Shown piece by piece: positions 10,698 through 21,501 of a stretch of DNA of 64,000 nt. The position numbers were made by a program, and so were the translations under genes. Under the pieces are notes generated by a model. It was not told the origin of the DNA. It saw only the letters and a list, made by a program, of their open reading frames with translations, and ran no database searches. The stretch covers positions 1 to 64,000 of the forward strand of contig JAEZCZ010000084.1 of assembly GCA_023433305.1 (NCBI GenBank), given 5' to 3'. How positions within the stretch are numbered: the first letter of the stretch is position 1; each line of letters starts with the position of its first letter. Origin of the DNA: Pseudomonadota bacterium. Lineage in GTDB: Bacteria > Pseudomonadota > Alphaproteobacteria > Sphingomonadales > Sphingomonadaceae.

Positions 10698-12047
10698 ATG
10701 ACGCATGACGTGCACATCATCGGCGGCGGCCTCGCCGGCAGCGAGGCGGCGTGGCAGCTCGCTCAGCGAGGCGTACGTGTGCGCTTGTCCGAAATGCGTG
10801 GCGGAGGCGGTGAGACCCCGGCGCATCAGACCGACGGGCTGGCCGAATTGGTCTGCTCGAACAGCTTCCGGTCGGACGACCACGAGCACAATGCCGTGGG
10901 CCTGCTGCATCACGAAATGCGCCAGCTTGACTCTTTGATCATGCGTGCCGGTGAAGTTGCGCGCGTGCCGGCCGGCTCGGCGATGGCGGTCGACCGCGAG
11001 GTGTTCTCGGCGGAAGTGCAGCGGGCGCTCGAGCAGCATCCCGATGTCGAGATCGTGCGCGAAAAGATCGACGCCCTGCCCGACAGCGGCCTCACGATCG
11101 TCGCCACCGGGCCGCTGACCGCCGCCACGCTCGCCGAAAGCATCGGAAGCGCGACCGGTGCCGAAAGCCTCGCCTTTTTCGATGCCATTGCACCGATCGT
11201 GCACCGCGACAGCATCAACATGGACGTGTGCTGGATGGCGGCCCGGTGGGACAAGGGAGGTAAGGACTACATCAACTGCCCGATGACCAAAGAGCAGTAT
11301 CTCGCCTTCCACCAGGGCCTGCTCGACGGCGAGAAAGGCGAGTTCAAGGACTGGGAGGAGAATACCCCGTACTTCGAAGGCTGCATGCCGATCGAGGTCA
11401 TGGCCGAACGCGGGGTCGATACGTTGCGGTTCGGACCGATGAAGCCGGTGGGGCTCGACAATCCGCATTGGGCGACCCCCGAGCACCCCACGGGGCGCTG
11501 GCCTTACGCGGTCGTGCAGTTGCGGCAGGACAACAAGCTCGGCACGCTGTGGAACATGGTCGGGTTCCAGACCAAGCTCAAGTATGCCGAGCAGGTACGC
11601 CTGTTTCGCACCATTCCGGGCCTGGAGAATGCCGAGTTCGCGCGGCTCGGCGGGCTGCACCGCAATACTTTCCTGAATTCGCCGATGCTGCTCGACCGCC
11701 AGTTGCGTCTGAAGAGCGCTCCACACATCCGGTTCGCGGGGCAGATCACGGGTTGTGAGGGTTATGTCGAGAGCTCGGCGGTGGGCCTGCTGGCCGGGCT
11801 GATGGCGGCTGCCGAAGTCGCCGGCCGAGACTGGGTGCCGCCTCCCCGCACCAGCGCGATGGGCGCACTTCTCGCGCACATCACCGGGGATGCCGAGGCG
11901 GACAGCTACCAGCCGATGAACGTCAACTTTGGCCTGTTCCCGCCCCTACCCGAGGCGAAGAAGAAGCAGCGCAAGGAAGCCTACACGGAGCGGGCCAAGG
12001 CCGACTATGGCCAATGGCTCGCTGGCAGCGAGGCACTACCGGCCTGA
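10698..12047 (+). CDS. trmFO: tRNA (uracil-5-)-methyltransferase, folate-dependent
   Basis: The 449-residue flavoprotein uses methylene-tetrahydrofolate and FAD to methylate U54 in the T-loop of tRNA. The FAD-binding GGGLAGSEAAW lies at residues 9-19, followed by the family segments ELVCSNSFRSDD, YINCPMTKEQY and the folate-site region PHIRFAGQITGCEGYVES. Length is typical. The gene ends exactly where the stop codon of the convergent EF-hand gene begins (TGA 12045-12047, TCA 12048-12050), leaving no room for a terminator. Confidence 0.96.
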   Translation: MTHDVHIIGGGLAGSEAAWQLAQRGVRVRLSEMRGGGGETPAHQTDGLAELVCSNSFRSDDHEHNAVGLLHHEMRQLDSLIMRAGEVARVPAGSAMAVDREVFSAEVQRALEQHPDVEIVREKIDALPDSGLTIVATGPLTAATLAESIGSATGAESLAFFDAIAPIVHRDSINMDVCWMAARWDKGGKDYINCPMTKEQYLAFHQGLLDGEKGEFKDWEENTPYFEGCMPIEVMAERGVDTLRFGPMKPVGLDNPHWATPEHPTGRWPYAVVQLRQDNKLGTLWNMVGFQTKLKYAEQVRLFRTIPGLENAEFARLGGLHRNTFLNSPMLLDRQLRLKSAPHIRFAGQITGCEGYVESSAVGLLAGLMAAAEVAGRDWVPPPRTSAMGALLAHITGDAEADSYQPMNVNFGLFPPLPEAKKKQRKEAYTERAKADYGQWLAGSEALPA

Positions 12048-12500
12048 TCAGCAATTGCACCGCGCGCGCCGAGTCGGCGCGGGGGCGGTGCTGGCAAACT
12101 CCTCGGGGGTAAGCTCGCGATCGCCGTTTGCGTCGGCCCCGTCGAACCGCTGGGCCGTGGTGACCGCCCATTCCTCGAATGTGAGAAGATTGTTGCCGTC
12201 CTTGTCGAGCTTGCGGAAGGCATCCGTGCGCGTCGAAAGCATTTCGTTGCGCGTGATCCGATTATCGCGATCACGGTCGTAGCGGAAGAAGCGTTGCTGC
12301 TCGCGCGACAGTTCAGTCGCTTCCGGAGGTGCCGGACCTTCAAGCCCTGCCACGTCCGCTGTCGGTAGACCTGTGGGTTTCTCCGATGGGGCGATGGGCG
12401 GCGGTGCGCCCTCCTCCACCTCGGCGCGCCCCTGAAGCCAGAACAGCCCGACCGCCAGCAATACGAGTGCGCCAAAGGCGCCCAGCACAATCCGGTTCAC
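12048..12500 (-). CDS. EF-hand protein with N-terminal membrane anchor
   Basis: The 150-residue product begins with one hydrophobic segment (residues about 4-22), then a Pro/Glu-rich linker. Three EF-hand-like calcium loops follow: DRDRDNRITRNE, DKDGNNLLTFEE and DANGDRELTPEE, all with aspartates at positions 1, 3 and 5 or close variants. It is probably a periplasm-facing calcium-binding protein; the C terminus ends in a Cys pair (CNC). The partner is unknown. Confidence 0.75.
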   Translation of the reverse strand: MNRIVLGAFGALVLLAVGLFWLQGRAEVEEGAPPPIAPSEKPTGLPTADVAGLEGPAPPEATELSREQQRFFRYDRDRDNRITRNEMLSTRTDAFRKLDKDGNNLLTFEEWAVTTAQRFDGADANGDRELTPEEFASTAPAPTRRARCNC

Positions 12501-12523
12501 AGCGTCACCCCCCGATCGTCAAG

Positions 12524-13171
12524 CTACCGCCCTGTCCACCCTATCCGCAAGGCCAGAAGCGCGCTGCCCGGACCCGAGAGCAATGGCGCGCCGCCCTTGC
12601 GCAGCGCCGCCGCACCGAGTCCGGCCAAGATGGCCAAAGGCCGAAGCGACGACGAGAGAGGCGGCGGCGTGAGCGCCTTGCCGTACTCGACGACCAGCGC
12701 CCGTTCTTCGCCGTCGGAGATGTTCGCGGCCAGATCCGCCAAAGCCCATAGTCGCGCGGCCCGTTCGGCGTTGCCCACCGCTTCGACTCCAAGCTCCTGT
12801 GCCAGGCAGGCGAAAGCGGCACCGCGCCCGGAGACGAAGTCCGCGATGACCTCGGGCGTCAAGGTTTCCGACAACAGCGCCTCCCAACCCGTGGCGAGAT
12901 CTGCCAGTCGGGACCGGTCTTCCCACTGTCGGAGCGCCGCGATCAAGGGCTCCCCGTCGGGCAATTCGGACGCCGGGCGGGCAAGCGTTTCGCGCCACCA
13001 GGCGAGCCTGAGCTGGGCGGCTATTGGTTCGCGCACCTGGCGAACGATCGCCCCGAGCCGAGTATCGAGTGCCAACAGCGCCAGCGTCGCCGGCCGGGCC
13101 CGTGTCGGCGCGTAGGCCAGCGCAAGCCGTTCGACAGGCCGCAAATCCGCCAGCAAGGCATTGTCGCTCAT
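12524..13171 (-). CDS. Squalene/phytoene synthase-like protein
   Basis: The 215-residue protein matches the N-terminal part of the trans-isoprenyl synthase fold, especially LALDTRLGAIVRQVREP followed by LRLAWWRETL. It resembles the non-enzymatic NDUFAF6-like branch: I find neither of the two DxxxD magnesium motifs needed for prenyl diphosphate condensation. Length is about 60 residues below full phytoene synthases. A role in carotenoid synthesis is therefore doubtful; complex I assembly or an uncharacterised function is more likely. It is transcribed in the same direction as the EF-hand gene, 23 bases upstream. Confidence 0.7.
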   Translation of the reverse strand: MSDNALLADLRPVERLALAYAPTRARPATLALLALDTRLGAIVRQVREPIAAQLRLAWWRETLARPASELPDGEPLIAALRQWEDRSRLADLATGWEALLSETLTPEVIADFVSGRGAAFACLAQELGVEAVGNAERAARLWALADLAANISDGEERALVVEYGKALTPPPLSSSLRPLAILAGLGAAALRKGGAPLLSGPGSALLALRIGWTGR

Positions 13172-13327
13172 GGCGTCGTCGGCCGCCCTTTGTCCATCAG
13201 GCCAGCTGCGGCCCTCACGGAGAAAATCATTGAGACTTCCTTAACCCTGACGATGCACTTTGCGCTTACCACGGGTCTCTACGGATGCGTCCTGCAAAAG
13301 TTCGAGGCGAGAGGGCGGGCGATCGAC

Positions 13328-14629
13328 ATGCGTAGCTATCTTCGCAAGAAACTGGCCGATTTGCGCCGCAGCACCTGCGGCAATGCAACGATGATGACGG
13401 CGCTGGGCCTACCGGCGCTTCTCGGGGCAACCGGTTACGGCGTCGACACCGCGCAGTGGTACATGTGGCAACGCGAATTGCAGCATTCTGTCGATCAGGC
13501 AGCTATCGGCGGGGCTTGGGCGCTCGCCTACGACCGAACCAGCACAGCCTACACGTTGCGCGCGCAGCAAGAATACTACGCCAACCAGAATATCACCGCG
13601 GACTTCGATAGCGAACCCACGATTCGCCTGGCCGATTACAACGGCGGCAATGACAACAGCGTCCTCGTCACGGCGACCGTCACGCGTAGCCTCCCCTTCA
13701 GCAGCCTGCTGCTCAATCGCACCACGACGATCGGCGCGCGTGCCCAGGCGGCTTTCGAGGCAGGCTCGAAGTACAACGCCTGCCTCATCACCCTCAAGGA
13801 GAATGGCACCACCTTCCAGGTAGGCGGCAACGCACAGGTAATCGCCAACTGCGGCTTGGGAGCCCTGTCGTGCAGCGACAACGCGATTGTCATTGACGGC
13901 AGTGCAACCGTTGAGACGACCTCGATCGCCGCATGTGGAACGGTGACAAATCCCGCGAAGAACGAATCCGCGGTGCACGAAAAAGTTACCAACCTTTCGG
14001 ACGCCTATGCGGAGATCCCCGTCCCGGAACCGGATGAAAGCACACCCAAGCGAGCCTACAAGTGCGACGGTAATGGCAAGAAGGCCATCGCCAGCCTCCA
14101 GCCAGGGATTTACGAAGGCGGCATCACGGTCAGCTGTCAAACGACCTTCAACCCTGGGATTTATTACATCGATGGCGGCACGCTGGACATGTCGACCAAT
14201 GCCCCCGTCGTGGGGACGAACGTCCTCTTCGTCTTGCGAAAGGGTGCTCAACTGAAGCTGGGCGGCCAAGGCGGCACCGGGTCGATCTCGCTGACTCCGA
14301 TGCAGGAAGCGCACTTCATCGGAACGGACTACGAGGACGAGGCCGCCCTCCTCTCGCAAATGCTCTTCATCGAAGACAAGACCGGCGAAACTGAACCCGC
14401 CGATCACCAGATCAACGGCAATTCCGAGCTGAACCTGGAGGGGGTGATTTATCTGCCCAACGGCAATGTCCAGATCAACGGCACCTCGGGCTCGCGAACG
14501 GACCTGTGCTTCCAGATTTCGGCCTACACGCTCGACATTCGCGGCAACGCATACCTGAAGACCCTGTGCGAGTACGATTCCAGCAGCGAACTGGGGTCCA
14601 CGACCCCCGGCGTAAGGCTGATCGCCTGA
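13328..14629 (+). CDS. TadG-like pilus assembly protein
   Basis: The 433-residue protein has the TadG/TadE-type N terminus: a basic stretch, then GNATMMTALGLPALLGATGYGVD as the single membrane helix and WYMWQRELQHSVDQAAIGGA as the conserved amphipathic helix. The long exported part contains Gly/Asn-rich beta segments (for example LQPGIYEGGITVSC, LNLEGVIYLPNGNVQINGT) suggestive of a beta-solenoid, and several Cys that could pair. The ATG at 13328 was chosen because it places the basic residues directly before the helix; an upstream in-frame ATG exists. It is first of six clustered Tad-type genes. Confidence 0.75.
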   Translation: MRSYLRKKLADLRRSTCGNATMMTALGLPALLGATGYGVDTAQWYMWQRELQHSVDQAAIGGAWALAYDRTSTAYTLRAQQEYYANQNITADFDSEPTIRLADYNGGNDNSVLVTATVTRSLPFSSLLLNRTTTIGARAQAAFEAGSKYNACLITLKENGTTFQVGGNAQVIANCGLGALSCSDNAIVIDGSATVETTSIAACGTVTNPAKNESAVHEKVTNLSDAYAEIPVPEPDESTPKRAYKCDGNGKKAIASLQPGIYEGGITVSCQTTFNPGIYYIDGGTLDMSTNAPVVGTNVLFVLRKGAQLKLGGQGGTGSISLTPMQEAHFIGTDYEDEAALLSQMLFIEDKTGETEPADHQINGNSELNLEGVIYLPNGNVQINGTSGSRTDLCFQISAYTLDIRGNAYLKTLCEYDSSSELGSTTPGVRLIA

Positions 14630-15084
14630 TGGTAAGGCGGTTGTCCTCTCTTCTTTGGCGGAATCAGCGCGGCGCCATGGCCATCGAAACGGCAATCGTC
14701 GCTCCAGTATTAGCGCTGATGGCGATCGGCACGTTCGAAGCCGGCATGATGGTGTCGCGGCAGCAGGAACTGCAAAGCTCGGCAAGCGAAGCTGAAAGCA
14801 TCATCCTCGCGGCCGCCGCGGGCACCGGAACCGATTCAGCGACGATCGAAGCGGTCATCGAGGATTCGCTCGGCCTGTCGGACGAGCAGGTTACGCTCGA
14901 GCAGCGCTTCCGCTGCAACACCGCCGAGACCTTGGTGACCGCGGCCTCGGAGTGCGACGCCAAGCAGCCGATCTATCAGTACGTGAACTTGCAGGTGATC
15001 GACACCTACACACCGGTCTGGGTCAGCTTCGGCATGTTCTCGCCTTTCGTGTACAATGTCGAACGTACGGTGCAGGTCAAATGA
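14629..15084 (+). CDS. TadE-like protein
   Basis: The 151-residue product starts at an ATG that shares one base with the previous stop (TGATG). Its N terminus, RNQRGAMAIETAIVAPVLALMA, is the classical TadE motif with the membrane-inserting glutamate, followed by a single helix and an exported domain with two Cys in CNTAETLVTAASEC. TadE-like pseudopilins are minor components in Flp/Tad pilus assembly. The next gene overlaps by ATGA. Confidence 0.8.
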   Translation: MVRRLSSLLWRNQRGAMAIETAIVAPVLALMAIGTFEAGMMVSRQQELQSSASEAESIILAAAAGTGTDSATIEAVIEDSLGLSDEQVTLEQRFRCNTAETLVTAASECDAKQPIYQYVNLQVIDTYTPVWVSFGMFSPFVYNVERTVQVK

Positions 15085-15524
15085 GGCGTCCGGCTTTCCG
15101 AAAGTGGCTCGGTCGCATCGGGTGCGATCATCGCGGCAGTGTTCTCGTCGAGTTCGCTCTGCTCGCACCGGTCATCATCGCGCTCCTGATCGGCGTCGTC
15201 CAAGTAGGGCTGCACGTCCAGAACTCGAACGCCGTTCGCAACCTGGCATCCGACGGCGCGCGCATGGCGACCGTTGCCTACCAGCGGGGCAACCAACTTA
15301 CTGCTGAGCAGATCGGGATCATGATCCGTTCGGAAGGCGTGGGGGGTAAATATAACCTGGACACCGACCGGCTCGAAATCAACGTCACGCAACCTACGAG
15401 CCGGATTGGCGGCGTGCGGGAGATGATGATCCAAATCACCTACGATCCGCCCAACTTCCTCTCGTTTGCGGGAGTGAGCGCTTTGCAGCTCACTTACGAA
15501 CGCCCGGTTTTCCTGCTGCTCTGA
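15081..15524 (+). CDS. TadE-like protein
   Basis: The 147-residue protein has the TadE signature HRGSVLVEFALLAPVIIALLIG with the conserved Glu, a single membrane helix and QNSNAVRNLASDGAR as the following helix. The remainder is a small mixed alpha/beta exported domain. The ATG overlaps the preceding stop in ATGA, implying coupled translation with the second gene of the array. A 138-base gap separates it from the next, VWA-containing gene. Confidence 0.8.
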   Translation: MRRPAFRKWLGRIGCDHRGSVLVEFALLAPVIIALLIGVVQVGLHVQNSNAVRNLASDGARMATVAYQRGNQLTAEQIGIMIRSEGVGGKYNLDTDRLEINVTQPTSRIGGVREMMIQITYDPPNFLSFAGVSALQLTYERPVFLLL

Positions 15525-15662
15525 GTGGCAGGCCAAGGAGCTCGCGGAGCTAGTTGGCAAGCGCCCGTCGACGACACTCAGCATCGCGTTAACCAGTTCT
15601 GTTGGGGATGTTTAACCACCCCCATTGCGGATAAGCTTACCGAAGCCCGCTAGTGTTTTTGC

Positions 15663-17555
15663 GTGAACTTTCAGCGGCCTCCTCGCGAAATCGTGCGCCA
15701 AGGTGGCATTCTCGCGCGGTTGCGACGCGACGAAGCCGGCAACACGTTGGCGCTCGTGGCGGCTGCATTGTTTCCCATGCTGGGACTGATCGGTGGAGGG
15801 GTCGACATCGGCCGCGGTTATTTGTCGCAGAGTCGGCTGCAGCAGGCCTGCGATTCCGGCGTACTCGCGGCCCGAAAGCGCCTCGGCACGAACGCGGCAA
15901 TCACGGGCGAGATTCCGGAAAGCGCTGCGGCGGCGGGGCAGCGGTTCTTCAATCTGAACTTCGGGCGAGGCGCCTACGGGACTGAGAACCGCACTTTCCA
16001 CATGGCGCTGGAATCCGATTTCTCGGTGAGCGGACGAGCAACGGTAGACGTTCCGACGACCCTGATGTCGATCTTCGGGTTCAGCCAGATGCCCATCGCC
16101 GTCGAGTGCCAGGCGCAACTCAACATGTCCAACATGGACGTCATGATGGTGCTCGACACTACGGGATCGATGGCCTCGACAAACCCGGGCGACACGCAGC
16201 CCAAGATCGCCGTTCTCCGTCAGGTTGTGCAATCGTTTCATGCGCAACTCGAAGCCAACAAATCGGCGGGTGCCCGCATTCGCTATGGCTTCGTGCCGTA
16301 TTCCTCGAACGTAAATGTCGGATACCTGCTGCGTTCAGACTGGATGGTCGACGAAATGACGATCCAAGCCAGGGTTTCCGACGAGAAGAACAAGAAGTCG
16401 GAGGCCATACCCGTGAGCGGGAGCGCGACCGCATTGCCCGCGAGCACGTCTGCCACATGCCCACCAAGCACGTCAAATTGGGTCGATATTTCGATTACTT
16501 ATCTGCCCAACGGCCAAAAAGGTCGCAGCATCATCAACGGAATTGAATACTCCTGCGAGGCAATTCCGTCGACCGGTCTCTTCAACGTATCGGGCACAAG
16601 CTACAAAGACTACATCGTCGACTGGTTTGTGCCGAACGGTAATAGCGCGGGATGGCGATACGAGGGCCTCACCAAGGACGTGTCGGCGCTCAACGGTTCG
16701 TCAAGCAATGCACTCATCCTCGACGGCAACAAGGTCCTGCCGACTGCCACGCTCGCGCAAACCGATCCACTCGGTCTCATCTCGCAGTTCCGCGGCTGCA
16801 TCATGGAACGGGAGACCTACGAGATCGGCGACTACGCGAACGCCGACATTGCACGCGCGATCGACCTCGACATCGATCGCGTGCCCGATCCGTCGAATCC
16901 GGCCACCCAATGGCGGCCGCTCTTTTCCGAAATCCACCTCACGAAGACCAAGAAGGCGAGGAAGATCGACGACCTCGACACTTTGATCAGCGACCGGGAC
17001 AAGTATCTCGCGGGGTCGCAATTACTGGCACGTCCCTCCTGCCCTACCCAGGCACGGAAACTCGCGCCGATGACCGCCGGCGAGATCGCAGCCTATGCCA
17101 ATTCTCTGCAACCCGTGGGGAACACCTACCACGACATCGGTATGATCTGGGGCGGCCGGCTGCTTTCGCCGACAGGACTATTTGCCTCCGAGAACTCAGA
17201 CCAGCCGGGCCAGCCTACCTCGCGCCACATGATCTTTCTGACTGACGGCGAAACGGCCACCGCGCCCTTCAACTATGGAACCTACGGTCTCGAAATGGTC
17301 GAGGAGCGGCGCTGGAAGACAAGGTCGCGAACCACGCTCAACCAAACAGTCGAGCGGCGCTTCGCTTTCGCGTGCGAGGAGGTGAAGAAGAAGAACATCA
17401 CCGTTTGGGTGATCAGCTTCGGCACCGCCGCGAACCCGGTGATGCAAAGCTGCGCCGGGTCCAACCGCTACTTCGTGGCGGATGACGCCCGCCAGCTCGA
17501 GGATGCCTTCGCGACCATTGCGAAGCGCATGGGCGATCTGCGGGTGACGCGGTGA
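15663..17555 (+). CDS. TadG-like protein with von Willebrand A domain
   Basis: This 630-residue protein starts with the Tad-type helix (DEAGNTLALVAAALFPMLGL) and ends with a VWA domain split by a long insertion. The metal-ion-dependent adhesion motif DTTGSM is at residues 165-170; downstream HMIFLTDGET supplies the later VWA strand. Family members are anchored in the inner membrane and are proposed to reach the cell surface during Flp pilus assembly or adhesion. A GTG start at 15663 is used. It overlaps the following TadE gene by GTGA. Confidence 0.82.
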   Translation: MNFQRPPREIVRQGGILARLRRDEAGNTLALVAAALFPMLGLIGGGVDIGRGYLSQSRLQQACDSGVLAARKRLGTNAAITGEIPESAAAAGQRFFNLNFGRGAYGTENRTFHMALESDFSVSGRATVDVPTTLMSIFGFSQMPIAVECQAQLNMSNMDVMMVLDTTGSMASTNPGDTQPKIAVLRQVVQSFHAQLEANKSAGARIRYGFVPYSSNVNVGYLLRSDWMVDEMTIQARVSDEKNKKSEAIPVSGSATALPASTSATCPPSTSNWVDISITYLPNGQKGRSIINGIEYSCEAIPSTGLFNVSGTSYKDYIVDWFVPNGNSAGWRYEGLTKDVSALNGSSSNALILDGNKVLPTATLAQTDPLGLISQFRGCIMERETYEIGDYANADIARAIDLDIDRVPDPSNPATQWRPLFSEIHLTKTKKARKIDDLDTLISDRDKYLAGSQLLARPSCPTQARKLAPMTAGEIAAYANSLQPVGNTYHDIGMIWGGRLLSPTGLFASENSDQPGQPTSRHMIFLTDGETATAPFNYGTYGLEMVEERRWKTRSRTTLNQTVERRFAFACEEVKKKNITVWVISFGTAANPVMQSCAGSNRYFVADDARQLEDAFATIAKRMGDLRVTR

Positions 17556-18151
17556 GACGGGTCTCGTCCCTCATAGCGGGCATGCGCCGCGACAGCCGGG
17601 GTGCCACCGCTGTAGAGTTCGCCGCGATAGCGCCGGCACTCTTGATGGTGCTCCTGGGCGTGATGGACCTCGGCTACAATCTCTACGCCGCCACACTGCT
17701 CGAAGGGGCGATCCAGAACGCTGCGCGCGCGTCGACAATCGAGGGCGCCGAAGGTCGCACCCTTTCGATCGACGAGCGGGTCCGGGACGTGGTCGACGAC
17801 CTCGTGTTCGACGCGACGATCGAGATCAAACGCCGCGCCTACACGAACTTTTCCGACGTCGCTCAACCCGAGGCTTTCACCGACGTGAATGGCGACGGGC
17901 GATGCAACGCGGGCGAGCCTTTCGAGGACGCCAACCGCAATGGCGCGTGGGACGACGATCGCGGTCGCGATGGTATGGGCGGCGCTCGCGATGCGGTGCT
18001 CTACACCGTGACGGTCAGCTATCCGCGCGTCTTTCCGGTCATGAAGTTGCTCGGGCTCAGCAGTACCGTGACCACCCAGTCGCAAACGGTCCTTCGCAAC
18101 CAGCCCTTCGACGAGCAGGACACGGTCATAGCGGTGGCGAACTGCTCATGA
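17552..18151 (+). CDS. TadE-like protein with calcium-loop-like insertion
   Basis: The 199-residue protein has the TadE motif SRGATAVEFAAIAPALLMVLLG with the key Glu, then a helix and an exported domain. Residues about 110-140 contain two Asp/Asn-rich loops, DVNGDGRCNAGEPF and DANRNGAWDDD, which resemble EF-hand or dockerin calcium loops. That is not a standard part of TadE. GTG at 17552 overlaps the VWA gene stop, and its own stop overlaps the next ATG. Confidence 0.78.
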   Translation: MRRVSSLIAGMRRDSRGATAVEFAAIAPALLMVLLGVMDLGYNLYAATLLEGAIQNAARASTIEGAEGRTLSIDERVRDVVDDLVFDATIEIKRRAYTNFSDVAQPEAFTDVNGDGRCNAGEPFEDANRNGAWDDDRGRDGMGGARDAVLYTVTVSYPRVFPVMKLLGLSSTVTTQSQTVLRNQPFDEQDTVIAVANCS

Positions 18152-18843
18152 GAAAACGAGCCCTTCGCGCAGCTCTGGAGCGAGGCTGGAAGAACGCTTC
18201 AGGTGTGGCAGCGACCGAGTTTGCGATCGTGCTCCCGTTCCTGTTGGGTGCCGGGCTGATGGGTCTGGACCTCGCCAACCGAGCAATCGTCCAGATGCAA
18301 GTCAGCCAGTTGGCGATGCATATTGCAGACAATGCCTCGCGCATTGGCGACACGGCAACACTGCAGGATCGCAAAATCTACGAAGCCGACCTGAACGACC
18401 TGTTCCGCGGCGCCCAAATTCAGGGCGGGAGCCGTATCGACCTGTTCCAACACGGCCGCGTCATCGTCAGCAGCCTCGAGGTTGTGCCGGGCACCGAGGA
18501 GCAGCAGTACATCCACTGGCAACGTTGTGTGGGGAGCAAGCGCCATGTTTCGACGTACGGCCTCGAAGGCGATGGTCTCGACGTCGGCTTGGCCGGCATG
18601 GGCCCGCCCGGCGAAGAGGTGTGGGCTTTTGCGGACGACGCCGTGATCTTCGTGGAAATCGCTTACGACTATCAATCGCTGGTGGGGGCGACGTTCGGAA
18701 TCACCAGCGAGGTCAACGTGACTGCGTCTTTCACAGTCCGTGACGATCGCGACCTCAGCCAAATCTATCAACGGGACGCGAGGGAGCCCGACCCTGTGGC
18801 CAGCTGCACGGTCTACGGCAGCGCCGAGGCCTTGGTCACCTGA
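18148..18843 (+). CDS. TadE-like protein
   Basis: The 231-residue product carries ASGVAATEFAIVLPFLLGAGLMG as the TadE membrane helix with the conserved Glu and continues with QMQVSQLAMHIADNASR. The exported portion has two Cys, one in WQRCVGSK and one near the C terminus (VASCTVY), that may pair. The ATG at 18148 overlaps the previous stop (ATGA). It is last in the array; pdhB converges from the other side with 19 bases between. Confidence 0.78.
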   Translation: MRKRALRAALERGWKNASGVAATEFAIVLPFLLGAGLMGLDLANRAIVQMQVSQLAMHIADNASRIGDTATLQDRKIYEADLNDLFRGAQIQGGSRIDLFQHGRVIVSSLEVVPGTEEQQYIHWQRCVGSKRHVSTYGLEGDGLDVGLAGMGPPGEEVWAFADDAVIFVEIAYDYQSLVGATFGITSEVNVTASFTVRDDRDLSQIYQRDAREPDPVASCTVYGSAEALVT

Positions 18844-18862
18844 GGTCAGTCAGCGCGCAACC

Positions 18863-20263
<1,401 letters not shown>

Positions 20264-20265
20264 GG

Positions 20266-21384
20266 TCAGTAGCTCTCAACCAGAACGTCGGTGTAAAGCT
20301 CGCCGGCGTCCGGCTCGGGGGAACTCTCGGCGAAGTCGGCGGCCTCGGCCACCACGGCTCGGATTTGCTTGTCGACTTCCTTCAGCCGGTCTTCCTCGAC
20401 GCCCATCTTGAGCAGTTCCGCTTTCGCACCTTCGATCGGGTCGCTCTTCTCGCGAACCCCCTGCACTTCCTCACGTGTACGATACTTCGCCGGGTCGGAC
20501 ATGGAGTGGCCCCGATAGCGGTAGGTATTGAGCTCCAGGAGCACCGGTCCATTTCCGCCACGCACGTGCGCAAACGCCACTTCGGCTGCTTGGCGCACTT
20601 CGAGCACGTCCATGCCGTTCACTTCCATGCCAGGGATGCGGAAGGCAGTGCCGCGGCGGTAGAACTCCGTCTCGGCCGAGCTGCGCCGCACCGCTGTTCC
20701 CATGGCGTACTGGTTGTTTTCGATCGCAAACACGATCGGCAGTTTCCATAAGCTGGCCATGTTGAAGGTCTCATAGACCTGGCCCTGGTTGGCCGCGCCG
20801 TCGCCGAAGTAGGCGAGGCACAATCCGCCATCGTCGCGATACTGATGCGCGAGTGCGAGCCCTCCGCCAAGCGCGACCTGTGCGCCGACGATGCCGTGCC
20901 CACCATAGAACTTATGCTCGGTCGAAAACATGTGCATCGACCCGCCTTTACCCTTCGAGATGCCGGCCTGGCGCCCCGTGAGCTCGGCCATGATGACCTT
21001 GGGATCGATGCCGTAAGCGAGCATGTGACCATGATCGCGATAACCGGTGATCACGCTGTCCTTATCGTTATCGAGCGCGGACTGCAGACCGATCGCAACC
21101 GCCTCTTGCCCGATGTAGAGGTGGCAGAAACCTCCGATTAGACCGAGGCCGTAAAGCTGCCCGGCCTTTTCCTCGAACCGGCGGATGAGCAGCATCTGCT
21201 CGTAGAAATGGAGCAGCTCTTTCTGGCTGGCCGCGAAGCGGCGATCCTTTTCGAAAAGCTCCTGGAGGCTGCGCAGCTCGAAATTATCACCGGATTTGCC
21301 CGAATTTGCGGCAGGCTCTTTCGATGACGGCTTGCCCGGCTTTCGCGCGGACTTGCCGGAACTGGACGTGGCGGCTCTAGCCAA
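20266..21384 (-). CDS. pdhA: Pyruvate dehydrogenase E1 alpha subunit
   Basis: The 372-residue alpha chain binds thiamine diphosphate through GDGAANQGQVYE with the distal NNQYAMGT segment. The regulatory-loop sequence YRYRGHSMSDP is present. The first 35 residues are Lys/Ser/Ala-rich and low complexity, an extension common in alphaproteobacteria. With pdhB it forms the E1 heterotetramer feeding acetyl-CoA to the TCA cycle; the E2 and E3 genes are not in the window. Confidence 0.96.
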   Translation of the reverse strand: MARAATSSSGKSARKPGKPSSKEPAANSGKSGDNFELRSLQELFEKDRRFAASQKELLHFYEQMLLIRRFEEKAGQLYGLGLIGGFCHLYIGQEAVAIGLQSALDNDKDSVITGYRDHGHMLAYGIDPKVIMAELTGRQAGISKGKGGSMHMFSTEHKFYGGHGIVGAQVALGGGLALAHQYRDDGGLCLAYFGDGAANQGQVYETFNMASLWKLPIVFAIENNQYAMGTAVRRSSAETEFYRRGTAFRIPGMEVNGMDVLEVRQAAEVAFAHVRGGNGPVLLELNTYRYRGHSMSDPAKYRTREEVQGVREKSDPIEGAKAELLKMGVEEDRLKEVDKQIRAVVAEAADFAESSPEPDAGELYTDVLVESY

Positions 21385-21501
21385 GGATTCTACCTCAAGA
21401 TGGCACCCATGAGGGCACGTGATGGGGCAGCCTATAGGCGGTCATTTGCGTGGCTGGCAACGCCCGGGTTGCAGGAGCGACGGGACGCGCGCGGATGTGC
21501 C

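Noticed and set aside
10476..11879. Open frame of about 465 codons opposite trmFO
   Set aside because: Antisense to a certain gene, with no start signals or recognisable domains.
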